In this document: piece by piece, positions 16,087 through 25,900 of the stretch
How positions within the stretch are numbered: position 1 is the first letter of the stretch
How the letters are laid out: every line of letters begins with the position of its first letter
Assembly (NCBI GenBank): GCA_019912315.1
Contig: JAIOJA010000080.1
Location: 21,762 to 85,761, forward strand
Length of the DNA: 64,000 nucleotides
Direction of reading: 5' to 3'
Source of the DNA: Planctomycetota bacterium
GTDB taxonomy: Bacteria; Planctomycetota; UBA8742; UBA2392
Made by a program: the position numbers and the translations under genes
The notes under the pieces: generated by a model
Database searches by the model: none
Seen by the model: the letters and a program-made list of their open reading frames with translations, nothing else
What the model was told of the DNA's origin: nothing

Positions 16087-17852
16087 GCGAAGACGACACT
16101 ACAACTCGTCCACGGGAAACGGCGCTTCAGCGTTTGCTGGAGCGCCGCACTCGTACCGTCGACATGGGCGGCCCGCCGCCCAAGCGCATCTTTGACCAGG
16201 TTTCGATCGTGTCGGCCGTGCTGGATACCAACATGCGTGTTGTGCGCTACAACCGCGCCGCCGAGCGCCTGTTTCGCAAGCCGCATGTCGAAGTGCTTGG
16301 GCGTGTCTACGATGACGCCCTGCCGATGATCGCGGACGTCAACGCGGATCATGTCTTTCAGCGTACCATCGCCCTCGGTGTCCCCAGCGAAGTCAAAGAG
16401 GTGAAGTTCCAGGATCCGGACAGCGGGGAGTTTTTCTATTTCGATTTCGTGATCGACCCGATTCTTGATGACGATGCCAAGCTTGCGGGCGTGAGCGTCA
16501 TCGGGCTTGACGTTACCGAGCGCGCGCAGCTGAAAGAGCGCATGGCGCACCAGAACGAGGACCTGCTTGCCCTGCAACAGGTCAGTAACGCGCTGCGCAA
16601 GACCATGGATCTGGACAAAGCTCTGTTCATTATCGCCAGCGCGCTCACCAGCGATGAGGGCGGCGGCTACGATCACGCCCTGATCTTTACGGTTGACCAG
16701 GATCGCGAAAACCTTGTGGGCCAGGTGGCGGTAGACAGCATCGGCCTGCGGGACGCCTGGGGTATCTGGCGCGGGCTCACCAGCAGCGAGACACCGCTCA
16801 AGAAGGCGCTGGAAAATACCCAGCCCGTGCTGGCGCGGCGCTGGGGCGAGTTGTCCGAGGTCGTCCGCAATGTCCGTGTGCCCCTGAGCGACGAAACCAG
16901 CATTCTTGTCAACGCCGTCCGGACGGGTGAGACCGTCACGAATAGCGACCTGACCGAAGGTACCAGTCTGCGCGTTCACCCTGAAATTGCGAAGCACTTT
17001 CCCCTGAAGAAGTTCGCCGCCGCGCCCCTGCTGGCGGACCGTGAGGCCATTGGCGTAATCGTTGTTGATTCCACCAGCCGCAAACGCGCCATCGGCCCCG
17101 AACGCCTGACCATGCTGGAAATGTTTGCCAACCAGGCCGCGCTGGCCATCAACAACGGCATGATTTTCCAGAACGTGCTGGACCGCGCGCAGCGCGACAG
17201 CCTGACGCGCCTGTACAACCACGGGCACTTTCAGGAGGCCCTGCGCAACGAAATCGAGCGTGCCAGCCGCTACAACAATCCGGTCAGCCTGATCCTGCTG
17301 GACATCGACCACTTCAAGAAATTCAACGACACCTACGGGCACCAGACAGGCGACATGGTGCTGAAGCAGACCGCGCTGTTGCTGTCCGCGCTGGTGCGCG
17401 TGACGGACCTGCCCGCGAGGTACGGCGGTGAGGAATTCGCGCTGCTGCTTCCGCAGACCGAGCACGAGCACGCGCTGGAACTGGCCGAGCGCCTGCGTGT
17501 CGGTGTTGAACGCAAAGTTGTTGTCACCGGGCCAAAGGGCGAAAAGATCGGCGTAAAGGCGAGCTTCGGCGTCGGCAGCTTCCCCCGTCACGCCGACAAC
17601 GCCCATGATCTCGTGATGTGCGCTGATGCGGCGTTGTACGTCGCGAAGGATCGCGGGCGCAACCGGGTGGTCAGCGCCGACAGCGTCGAGGATGTCGAAG
17701 AAGCAATCGAAGAAGCGACGGAAAGGAAGAAAGCCGTCAAGCGCCCGACCATGAAGCATTCGTCCGGCAGGCATAAGAGCGCGGGCAAAGACGGTATTCG
17801 CGTGAAGACCCCTGGCAAGAAGAAGCCCCGCAAGAGCGGCAGAGTCAAATGA
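16083..17852 (+). CDS. PAS-GAF-GGDEF diguanylate cyclase
   Basis: This 589-residue cytosolic signalling protein has a PAS domain (about 38-150), a GAF-like domain (about 165-355) and a GGDEF domain (about 365-535). The active-site loop reads RYGGEEFALLLP, and DIDHFKKFNDTYGHQTGD supplies metal and GTP contacts, so c-di-GMP synthesis is likely. An RVTD inhibitory-site motif lies five residues before GGEEF, implying product feedback. The last 60 residues are an unusual acidic-then-lysine-rich tail (KKKPRKSGRVK). Its ATG overlaps the stop of the selenoprotein gene in an ATGA, indicating translational coupling, and it overlaps the next gene in the same way. Confidence 0.95.
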   Translation: MSEDDTTTRPRETALQRLLERRTRTVDMGGPPPKRIFDQVSIVSAVLDTNMRVVRYNRAAERLFRKPHVEVLGRVYDDALPMIADVNADHVFQRTIALGVPSEVKEVKFQDPDSGEFFYFDFVIDPILDDDAKLAGVSVIGLDVTERAQLKERMAHQNEDLLALQQVSNALRKTMDLDKALFIIASALTSDEGGGYDHALIFTVDQDRENLVGQVAVDSIGLRDAWGIWRGLTSSETPLKKALENTQPVLARRWGELSEVVRNVRVPLSDETSILVNAVRTGETVTNSDLTEGTSLRVHPEIAKHFPLKKFAAAPLLADREAIGVIVVDSTSRKRAIGPERLTMLEMFANQAALAINNGMIFQNVLDRAQRDSLTRLYNHGHFQEALRNEIERASRYNNPVSLILLDIDHFKKFNDTYGHQTGDMVLKQTALLLSALVRVTDLPARYGGEEFALLLPQTEHEHALELAERLRVGVERKVVVTGPKGEKIGVKASFGVGSFPRHADNAHDLVMCADAALYVAKDRGRNRVVSADSVEDVEEAIEEATERKKAVKRPTMKHSSGRHKSAGKDGIRVKTPGKKKPRKSGRVK

Positions 17853-19225
17853 CCCGCCTGGCCACGATCATCGTGTTGCTGCTGGTTGCGCCGATCCTCG
17901 CGCAAGACGCTCCGGATGCCTCCGAGGCGAAATTCATTGAGCAATCCGGCAAGGTGAACCGGGGCGTCGCGGATGCTCACGTGGGGCTGGCGCGCTGGTG
18001 CTTCAAACAGGGATTGAACGTCGCCGGTCGCGAGCAGATTGACTGTGCCCTGCAACTCGTGCCGGAGCATGAGAAGGCCATGAAGGAGTTGGGCTACAAA
18101 CGCAAGAAGGCGGACGGCGTCGAAACTTGGGTGCTGGACGAAAAGCGCGCGCCTCCGCGCGAGGACGCGACGCCGCTCAAGCCCGGCGCGATTGATGCGT
18201 TCGCCGACGAGCGCGACAAGATGTACGGCGAGGCGGCCGCCGAGTACGTCAAACTTGGCGAGTACGCGGCGAAGCTCGAGTTGCCCGCCTATGCGCGCGT
18301 GAGCTACGAGACGGCCGTGCGCTATGACCCACTGAATGAAAAGGCGCTGGCCGGGGCGGGCTGGGTCAAGGATGAACTGGATGAGTGGATCAGCCCGCGC
18401 GAAGCGCGCGAGCGCGACGAAACTTCTGACGCGCTGACATCCACGCCCGATCCCGAGTCCGTGAGTGATCTGCCGGGCTGGACGAGCGGCGCCTTCAAAT
18501 CCGCGCCCGCCAAGGGCACGGCGTTTGGCAAGATCACCATTATCGGCAGCGGCGACAATCACTCCGAATTCGGGCGCTTCGCCTGGGGCGCGAGCAAACT
18601 GACGGCCGGGTTGCTTGGCGGCGAGGTTGACACCCTGCGCGTGGTGGTCGCGGGCAACGAGGCCGAGCACCAGGATTACTGCGCCACGCGGCACCCCGGC
18701 GTACCGGGGCTTTCGCAAAGCAAGTGGGTAGTGGGCGCGAACGAGGTCGAGGTGGTGCTCGACCCCAAGGACGACAAGCTGGGGTTGGAGCGGGCCGTGT
18801 ACGCGGTCACGGTGTTCGAAATCCGGCGGCGCTGCGGGGAATCGCGGCATCCCTGGTTCGAGATCGGCTTTGCGAGCAACATGACGCGCCGCCTGCTGGG
18901 GCGCGTCACGACCGCGCCGTTTTCGGGTGACGCGAGCGGGCCGTCCGAATCCGGGCGCTGGAAACGGACCCTGCGGATGCTGATCAGTGATGGGCGCGCG
19001 CCGTCGTTGCCAAAGGCCGTGGTGTCCCGTGACCCGGACGAGCAGCAGGTCATATTGGTTCATTACTTTGTGCGCTACCTGGTGCAGGAGCGCGCGGGCG
19101 CGCTGCCAACTTTCTGCGCCGCCTGGAAAGTGGAAGACGACGCCGAGAACGCGCTGAAACAGGGTTGGGAAGCCGACAGCGCGACACTGGAGGCGGCGTT
19201 TCTGGTTTGGTTCGATGCCAACTAA
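17849..19225 (+). CDS. Secreted TPR-like protein with possible degenerate peptidase-like end
   Basis: The 458-residue protein begins with a signal peptide (TRLATIIVLLLVAPILAQ). Residues about 30-180 contain helical pairs resembling tetratricopeptide repeats (LARWCFKQGLNVAGREQIDC; YARVSYETAVRYDPLNEKAL). The C-terminal half contains QQVILVHYFVRYLVQ followed by LPTFCAAWK, an arrangement like the helix and substrate region of gluzincin peptidases, but no HExxH zinc motif is present. It overlaps the upstream cyclase gene in an ATGA. I do not recognise the family; a periplasmic or surface scaffold is the most that can be inferred. Confidence 0.75.
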   Translation: MTRLATIIVLLLVAPILAQDAPDASEAKFIEQSGKVNRGVADAHVGLARWCFKQGLNVAGREQIDCALQLVPEHEKAMKELGYKRKKADGVETWVLDEKRAPPREDATPLKPGAIDAFADERDKMYGEAAAEYVKLGEYAAKLELPAYARVSYETAVRYDPLNEKALAGAGWVKDELDEWISPREARERDETSDALTSTPDPESVSDLPGWTSGAFKSAPAKGTAFGKITIIGSGDNHSEFGRFAWGASKLTAGLLGGEVDTLRVVVAGNEAEHQDYCATRHPGVPGLSQSKWVVGANEVEVVLDPKDDKLGLERAVYAVTVFEIRRRCGESRHPWFEIGFASNMTRRLLGRVTTAPFSGDASGPSESGRWKRTLRMLISDGRAPSLPKAVVSRDPDEQQVILVHYFVRYLVQERAGALPTFCAAWKVEDDAENALKQGWEADSATLEAAFLVWFDAN

Positions 19226-19296
19226 AGCTTATCCACATCTGCACGAACCCGCGCCACGTGCTACAAGCCGCACCTGATCGGGATAGGGAGCAAGTA

Positions 19297-20877
19297 ATGG
19301 ACCTGGTAGCGGTAAAGCGAGCGCTGGTTTCCGTTTCGGACAAGACGGGCATCGTTGATTTCTGCAAGGCGTTGTCGCAGTGGGGCGTCGAGTTGATCTC
19401 GACGGGCGGAACCGCGAAAGCCCTGCGCGACGCCGGCCTTGCAGTCAAAGACATCAGCGAGCACACGGGTTTTCCCGAAATGCTGGACGGGCGCGTGAAG
19501 ACGCTGCACCCGAAAGTACACGGCGGGCTGCTGGCACGACGCGACCTGCCCGAGCACATGGCAACGGCCGCCGAGCACGGCATCGAGCCGATCGATATTG
19601 TGATTGTGAACCTGTACCCGTTTGAAGCCACCGTCGCGCGCCCTGACGTCAGCCGCGAAAACGCCATCGAAAATATCGACATCGGCGGGCCCAGCATGGT
19701 GCGCAGTGCTGCCAAGAACCAGGACGCCGTCGCCGTCGTCACCGACCCCGCGGACTACGAACGACTCCGGGGCGAGCTCGATCGGCACGACGGCAAGCTC
19801 AGCCTCGCTACCCGGCGCGGCCTTGCCCGCAAGGCCTTTCGCATGACGGCCTGGTATGACCACGCGATTGCCGAGTATCTGGCGCACCTTGAGGATGGGC
19901 TGGATGATCTCGCGCCGCGGGCGCTGCTCGCGCTGAAGTCCGGCGTCAAGCTGCGTTACGGCGAAAACCCGCACCAGGAAGCCTCGTTTTACGCGACTGG
20001 GCGGCACCCGGGGGGCCTTGGGGGACTGGAGCAACTCAGCGGCAAAGAGCTGTCCTACAACAACCTGCTTGACCTGGATTCCGCCATGCGCGCCGCCGGC
20101 GAGATCAGCGATGAGCCTTACGCCATTGTTATCAAGCACACCAACCCGTGCGGCGCCGCCGTCGGGAGCAGCATCGCCGAGGCGTTCGCGCGCGCTTACG
20201 ATTGCGACCCGCTGAGCGCGTTCGGCGGCATTGTCGGGCTGAACCGCGGTTTTGATCTGGCGACGGCCGAGCAGTTTCTGGCCGGCGAAAAGTTCATCGA
20301 GGCCGTGGTCGCGCCGGTTTTCGATGACGACGCCGTGGAGGCGCTGGTTGAGAAGAGCAAGAAAAAGTGGCGCAAGTCGATCCGCCTTGTGCGCGCCACG
20401 CCGGCCCATACCTCGCGCGCATCGATCGAGTACCGCAGCGTCAACGGCGGGATGCTGGCGCAACATGTGGATGACCGGCGCATCCAGCCCGGCGAGTGCA
20501 AGGTCGTCACTTCGACGGTTCCCGACGATCGACAGATGAAAGAACTGCTGTTCGCGTGGGGGCTGTGCAAGCACTACAAGTCGAACGCCATCTGCATCAC
20601 CAACCACAAGGCGTTGATCGGCTACGGCGCGGGGCAGACCAGCCGCGTGGATGCCACCGAGCACGCCCTGCTGCGCGCGGGCGACAAGGCCTCGGGCAGC
20701 GTGCTGGCCAGTGACGCGTTCTTCCCGTTTCCGGACAGCATCGAGAAGGCCGCCAAGGCCGGCATCAAGGCCGTGATTCAGCCCGGTGGCAGCGTTCGCG
20801 ACGACGCTGTGGTCGAAGCCTGCAACGCGCATGGCATCGCCATGGTGTTCACGGGCATGAGGCACTTCCGCCACTAA
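19297..20877 (+). CDS. purH: Bifunctional AICAR transformylase/IMP cyclohydrolase
   Basis: The 526-residue enzyme catalyses the last two steps of IMP synthesis. The N-terminal cyclohydrolase half shows [32 protein letters not shown] and [14 protein letters not shown]. The transformylase half shows [15 protein letters not shown], the catalytic Lys-His in [12 protein letters not shown], and the C-terminal [19 protein letters not shown] with IQPGGSVRD. The ATG at 19297 is preceded by AGGGAG and matches the family start. It lies 71 bp after the TPR-like gene and ends at a strong convergent terminator. Confidence 0.98.
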   Translation: MDLVAVKRALVSVSDKTGIVDFCKALSQWGVELISTGGTAKALRDAGLAVKDISEHTGFPEMLDGRVKTLHPKVHGGLLARRDLPEHMATAAEHGIEPIDIVIVNLYPFEATVARPDVSRENAIENIDIGGPSMVRSAAKNQDAVAVVTDPADYERLRGELDRHDGKLSLATRRGLARKAFRMTAWYDHAIAEYLAHLEDGLDDLAPRALLALKSGVKLRYGENPHQEASFYATGRHPGGLGGLEQLSGKELSYNNLLDLDSAMRAAGEISDEPYAIVIKHTNPCGAAVGSSIAEAFARAYDCDPLSAFGGIVGLNRGFDLATAEQFLAGEKFIEAVVAPVFDDDAVEALVEKSKKKWRKSIRLVRATPAHTSRASIEYRSVNGGMLAQHVDDRRIQPGECKVVTSTVPDDRQMKELLFAWGLCKHYKSNAICITNHKALIGYGAGQTSRVDATEHALLRAGDKASGSVLASDAFFPFPDSIEKAAKAGIKAVIQPGGSVRDDAVVEACNAHGIAMVFTGMRHFRH

Positions 20878-20886
20878 AAAGAAACA

Positions 20887-20909
20887 GGGGCCGGCAAAGT
20901 GCCGGCCCC
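20887..20909. terminator. Bidirectional terminator between purH and the secreted protein
   Basis: A 9-bp perfect GC stem (GGGGCCGGC with GCCGGCCCC) and 5-base loop lie in the 38-bp gap between two convergent genes. Confidence 0.8.
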
Positions 20910-20915
20910 GTTGGG

Positions 20916-22823
20916 TTACTCGCTGGTGGGTGCGCTGGGTGGCCTCTTGCCCGGCAGGTTCTTCTTGTCGGTTTCAGCCTCGATCGCCCGGCGGTAAGCC
21001 ACCGAGAAGTCAACCAGCCCAATCGTCCGGCGTACGGTGTCGCAGTTCGCGTCGAAGCGAATCTTGACGGTGCCGGGCTGCGCGGTGCCCTTGGTGTAAT
21101 AAGGGGCAAGGTCAATGCCCTCAAGCGTGGGCGTCCGCTTCCACTCTTCCATTACTTCTTCGGAGGTGTGCGCCATCAATTGCTCGTCGGTGCGGATCAG
21201 GTGCTCCCATGCGAACGTCAGGCGGATCGTGTCGTCGCGGGCGTCCCTGGCCGCGGACAGTACCGCCGGCCACACCTGGGTGGAGTACACGCCGGTGGTG
21301 GTGACGGTCTCAAGCAGCTTTTCGGACTCCTTGTGGAAGTCCACGATGAAATCCTCGCGGTAGGCGATCCAGTTGGGCTTCTTGGCGGCGTCCAGTTTCA
21401 GCGCAACCTTGCCGTTCTTCTTTTCGACAAACTTGTCGGCGTCCCACTCCGCGGTTTCCTCGCGTGTCTTGAGAAATTCGAACGCGGCCTGGGTGACCTC
21501 GGGCGGGTTGAACTTGAACCGCTCGGTGCGTTCATCCCAGCGGGCCTTGAGTCCCCCGGGAGCTTCTTTCTGCTTTTCCAGCGCCGCTAGACGCAGGGTG
21601 GTGCTCAGGCGCTCGTCCTGTTTCGTGACCGCTTCCCAGGCGTTGTAGCCCGGCACGTTCACGCTGTGGTACTTGTAGTGCAGCAGCCCGTCCGTAAGCA
21701 CCCAGTAGCGATAGATCAGGTACTCGTGGAAATTCAGCACCTGGTCCATTACGGTCATGATCGATGTCTTGGAAGTCGAGAGCAGGGTCATTTCTTCTTT
21801 GATGAGGCGCCCGCCGGATTTCTCGATCAACGCGGGGTAGTCACGGCGAATGCGGGCCTTCTCCTGTTCCGCTTCCCGTTTCCAGCGCTCGATCAGTTCC
21901 GGGGTCGCGCCGTCAACCTTCATTTTCTGGGCAAGCGCCGCGTCCACGGTTTCGTCCACAGTGTCCAGCTGCACTTCGTAGGCCGCCACTTGCTCGGCGA
22001 TCACGGCATGATGGCTCCAGATTGCGTAGTTGGCGGGCTTGCGGTCCGTGCCGCTTTCCGGCGGGACAAGCTCCAGCACGCCGTTCTTCCAGATTTCGCC
22101 GATCCAGATCAGGCTTTCGCCCTTTACCTGCCCGACGGTGTCCATCAGTGTGCGGTAGACTTCATCATGCAGTTTGGAGTTGCCCGTAACTGGCTCGAAG
22201 ATCGGCAGGAGGGTTTCCGGGTCAACATCCGCGCGGGCGCCGTACCAGTCGCTCATGTACTTGAACGCCTGCTGCAGGTCGTTGCTCTGGGACTTGAAGC
22301 GCACCCGCGCGATCAGACGGTACAGCCCGGGCGCCAGGGGTTTGTTCATCACAGGCAACTGGAAGTTGGCCATCCCGAAGCCCGCCAGCGACTGCTTGGG
22401 CTTTACCGTGACGGTCTGCCCCGCCACCGGACGCCCTTCATCTTTCGGGTCGATCTTGGGTGTTTTGGCCCTGTTGGTCGTCAGGTCGCGCTGCATGACC
22501 AGGTCGTAGTAGAACAACTCAATGGTGACGTTGATGTCCGACAACTGTCCGCGCGGTGTTTTCGTGTCGCCCCCCGGCACGGTGTCGGCGTCAAAATCCG
22601 TCAGGATCGTGCCGCTGATCTGCATTCCGCGCCCAGACGTCATGATTTCCGTGGTGCGCAACACCACGCGGTTCTGCGTATACATTTCGTCAGGCACGAA
22701 CACGTTTTCGTTGTCCGGCCTGCCTTCGCGCATACGGGTCTCGGGAAACCCCGAGTATCCCTGCGCGAGCAAAGCGCCCGCGGAAACCATCAGAATGAAA
22801 GCCGCCATATAGCGAATCGGCAT
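20916..22823 (-). CDS. Large secreted protein of unknown function
   Basis: The 635-residue protein starts with a signal peptide (YMAAFILMVSAGALLAQ) and GGAGGA lies 7-8 bases upstream of the ATG. The N-terminal 200 residues are beta-rich and suggest a carbohydrate-binding or Ig-like fold (MQISGTILTDFDADTV, IELFYYDLVMQRDL, LYRLIARVRFKS). The middle is helical and charged with a predicted coiled segment (ELIERWKREAEQEKARIRRD). No catalytic signature is visible. It is the last of three minus-strand genes after the VWA and pilin/LamG-like genes and is separated from the latter by a terminator hairpin. All three are exported, so a common surface structure is plausible but unproven. Confidence 0.78.
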   Translation of the reverse strand: MPIRYMAAFILMVSAGALLAQGYSGFPETRMREGRPDNENVFVPDEMYTQNRVVLRTTEIMTSGRGMQISGTILTDFDADTVPGGDTKTPRGQLSDINVTIELFYYDLVMQRDLTTNRAKTPKIDPKDEGRPVAGQTVTVKPKQSLAGFGMANFQLPVMNKPLAPGLYRLIARVRFKSQSNDLQQAFKYMSDWYGARADVDPETLLPIFEPVTGNSKLHDEVYRTLMDTVGQVKGESLIWIGEIWKNGVLELVPPESGTDRKPANYAIWSHHAVIAEQVAAYEVQLDTVDETVDAALAQKMKVDGATPELIERWKREAEQEKARIRRDYPALIEKSGGRLIKEEMTLLSTSKTSIMTVMDQVLNFHEYLIYRYWVLTDGLLHYKYHSVNVPGYNAWEAVTKQDERLSTTLRLAALEKQKEAPGGLKARWDERTERFKFNPPEVTQAAFEFLKTREETAEWDADKFVEKKNGKVALKLDAAKKPNWIAYREDFIVDFHKESEKLLETVTTTGVYSTQVWPAVLSAARDARDDTIRLTFAWEHLIRTDEQLMAHTSEEVMEEWKRTPTLEGIDLAPYYTKGTAQPGTVKIRFDANCDTVRRTIGLVDFSVAYRRAIEAETDKKNLPGKRPPSAPTSE

Positions 22824-22863
22824 GGGTGTGTCCTCCTGGCCCCAACCTTTTATTTACGCGATA

Positions 22864-22891
22864 CGTGGGGTGGGCGATGGCCCACCCCACG
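22864..22891 (-). terminator. Terminator of the pilin/LamG-like gene
   Basis: A 12-bp perfect stem (CGTGGGGTGGGC and its complement) with a GATG loop lies 28 bp after the stop codon of the large minus-strand gene. The T-tract is weak, so partial read-through into the next gene is possible. Confidence 0.7.
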
Positions 22892-22919
22892 GGTTTGTCT
22901 GTTCACTTCTTATAGCCGC

Positions 22920-25900
22920 CTAGTACTCAATCACAAACGACAGTTTGCGCGGCGGCGTCAATACTGTCACGGTCACATCCAGCAGGTACGGCGTCACGTT
23001 ATTTACCTTGATGTTGTCACCGATCCTGAAGTGGGCGCGATACAGGAACACGCCGACTTCCTGGCCTGAGGGCAGCTTCGTGCCCTTCAGCGTCAGCCCA
23101 CCGTTGGCCCAGTATTCGTCCGTGCCGACGCCGCCGCCGTTGCGGACGCCGGACCTGCCGGTTTCTTCGGCGGCGCTGAAATCGTACTTGCCGCCGCCGC
23201 TCTTGAGCCCCTGCTCCAGGATTGAGTAATCGTTAATTACCGCCCATTCCATTTCGATGCCGGATGATGTCGCAAGGGTCAGGCCCTTTCGCGCGTACGG
23301 GTCCCAGTCCGGGCGCAGCTCGGTCCAGGAAATGGTCCCCAGGCGCACGGGCAGGGCGTGCAGCCCGTCATCACCGTTCACGGGCAGGAAGCCGTGTTCG
23401 AAGTACAGATCACGCCCGCTGCCCGCCTGCTCGTATCGGCTGAAGGCTGAGAACTGCGTCTCGTCGATCTCCGTGTTGGCGGGCAGCAACTGGTTGCTGA
23501 CGCGGAAGTCGTCGATGGTCGCGTTGGCGACGGCGACGAAGTTGGCGTCGAACTTGAAGACGGGGCGAGGCGGCTTGTCCACGTCGCCCTGGTCCTGGTC
23601 GTTGTTGAAGTAGTCGGCGTACCAGCCCGCTTGTGTTAGGTCGATCTGGCGGCGGAAGATGCAGCCGACCGTCAGGCGGTCCTCGGGATTGATTTCCATG
23701 ATCTTGGTGGTGGCGCGGTACACTTCGAATGTCGGCTCGCCGGCGTAGGTCGTGGGCAAGGGCTGGTCCCGCGCAGGATCATGGCTGCCGTCGTTGCGGT
23801 AGCCAAGCGGCAGGGCGGGGTTGTTGTCGGGGAAGAACGCCACGGCGCTTGAAAGTTGACGCCCGTCCAGCCACAGGCGATACGGTTTGTCCGTATTGCT
23901 GTTGTAGCTGAGTGTAAAGCGGTGCCAGTCGTGTGTGCGCAGCACGATGCGCTTGTCGGTGCCCAAGTCGTACTGCGCGTTGGCGAGATCCACCCACGCA
24001 TCCGTGCGGGCATACAGGAAGCCCTTGTTGCTGTTGGCGATCCCACGGTCATTCACGATGTCGTTGGTGCCGGTGTAGCCGCCAAGGGGGTTGACCTGGT
24101 CGTAAATCCGGCGCATGGCGGTGCCGAATGGAACCACCGTGCCCAAGGTCGGGCCTGTCGAGCCGGTGGAAACGTCCAGCCCGAAGGCCTCCGTGAAGTA
24201 GAGGCGCACGAAGCGCAGCCAGCCGCCCGGCTCTTTATACACGAAGAACTGCACGCCCTCGAAGTCGGCGTCCGCGTTGCGCATGATGCCGGCCGGGTCG
24301 TTGATGGCGGAGTCGTCGGGTTGGTAGAAGCGCCCGTAAGCGGTGCATCCGAACAGCCCGGAGAAATTGTGGCTTGAGGGGTCAACTTCACCCAGGGCCA
24401 CTACCTGGTTGGCGACGTCGCTTCCCTGGACGGGAAGATCCCACTTGATCCAGAAATCCACCGTACCTTCGTAATAGGGCATGTTCGAGTAACGCTGGCG
24501 GGTGTATTCCGCGCCGGTGTTGTGCTGATCCGTTCCGCGGTAGGGCGGTGACTGCCCGATCAAACGTTGCAGCATAAGGTTGACATCCTGCCCACCCGGT
24601 GAGGTAGGCGTGCCCGGATCCAGATAGCCAAGCTGGTCGGCGTCCATGACGCCGTCCGAGGCGTCCGAGTTGCCGGCCATGCTGGACGTGCGGATCGGCT
24701 CAAAGGGGCGTTGCGAGCTGCGCGCGCCGCACGGGTAGCGCAGGATCTTGATGCGGGGCACACGCCCGAGACCGCGGCGTCCGTAGGTAATGTTGAGGTT
24801 ACTGTCCTTGAACCGTGAGCGCAGGTTCTGCCCTGTCATGCGGGCGCCGTCTGGCATCAGGGTCGCGTACTTGGTTGCGTGGTCGCCTTCGTCGGCGTTC
24901 TGGAACTCGCTGGCGCCGCCCTTTAGCAGGGCCTTGCCGACGTGTCGCGGCGTGGCCGTCGAGATGAAATCCTCGAACAGGGATTCGGTCTCCCAGGGGC
25001 GGTGCCCCCATTGCTGGTCCAGGGTGGTGTTTTCGGAGTTCACGCCGTCGATTTTGACGTTGGGGAAGCCCGGGCTGGCCGTGCGGGCGATCAGGCTTTC
25101 ATTGAACCTGGCGTGGAAATTGAGAGGCAGGGTGTTTCCCTGCAATTCGGTGAAGGGGGTTTCGTCGCGCGGGTTCATGTTCACCCAGCCGAAGTCGCCG
25201 GAGCCCGCGCTGTACGTGTTGTGCCCCTTGATTCGGTCCTTGCTGGGACTCGGCTGGCCTGGAATGGCGGCGTCGTAGCCGATGCCCTTGGCATCATCGA
25301 GCAGCCCAAGCCAGTCGGTTTCCGTGGCGTCAGCATTTTCCCAGCTCCCGTTGGTCTCTTCGTCCATGGAGAATGGGCCGGACTTGGTGTTCTTGCGGTT
25401 GTGCGACGCCAGTGAGACCACGCGCGTGTTGCCGCTGGAGGTCGCCATGGGGTTGATGACGGACGGGTCAAGGGGCGATTCGAAGTCGCGCTGGCTGGTG
25501 TGGCGCATGACTTCGTAGATCTGGACAACCGTGCGCACCTTGCGGCGCGCCATCAGGTTCCATTGCCCGCTGGGGGTTGAGCTAGTGCTGCGGGCATCGC
25601 CTTCGTTGCGCGGCGCCAGAATTTCACCCTGGCTGACAACCTCATAGACCCCCATGCTCGAGAAGCAGATCGGCGCGGATGTCACCGTCAGGTCCATGCG
25701 GTCAACGTTCATGTGCAGAGGGTAGTCCGCGTTGTAGCGCGAACTCAGGTTGCTGGGGCACAACGCGGCGCGAATCATGTCGACGCAGCTCTTCCAGTAC
25801 CAGGCGCGGAAGTCGGACTGCGTCATGGCGGAGTCGCCGCTGACGATCGGGTTGGCCGCGTGGGCGCAGTTGGCCGGATCAGGCAGCAGGGCCTTGGGGT

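Noticed and set aside
15918..19063. Long minus-strand reading frames opposite the GGDEF and TPR-like genes
   Set aside because: They lie antisense to genes with clear domains; long antisense frames are common in GC-rich DNA.
19229..19237. TTATCCACA, a perfect DnaA-box consensus just upstream of purH
   Set aside because: Only one copy is seen, with no cluster and no dnaA, dnaN or origin-type AT-rich region, so it is most likely a chance match.
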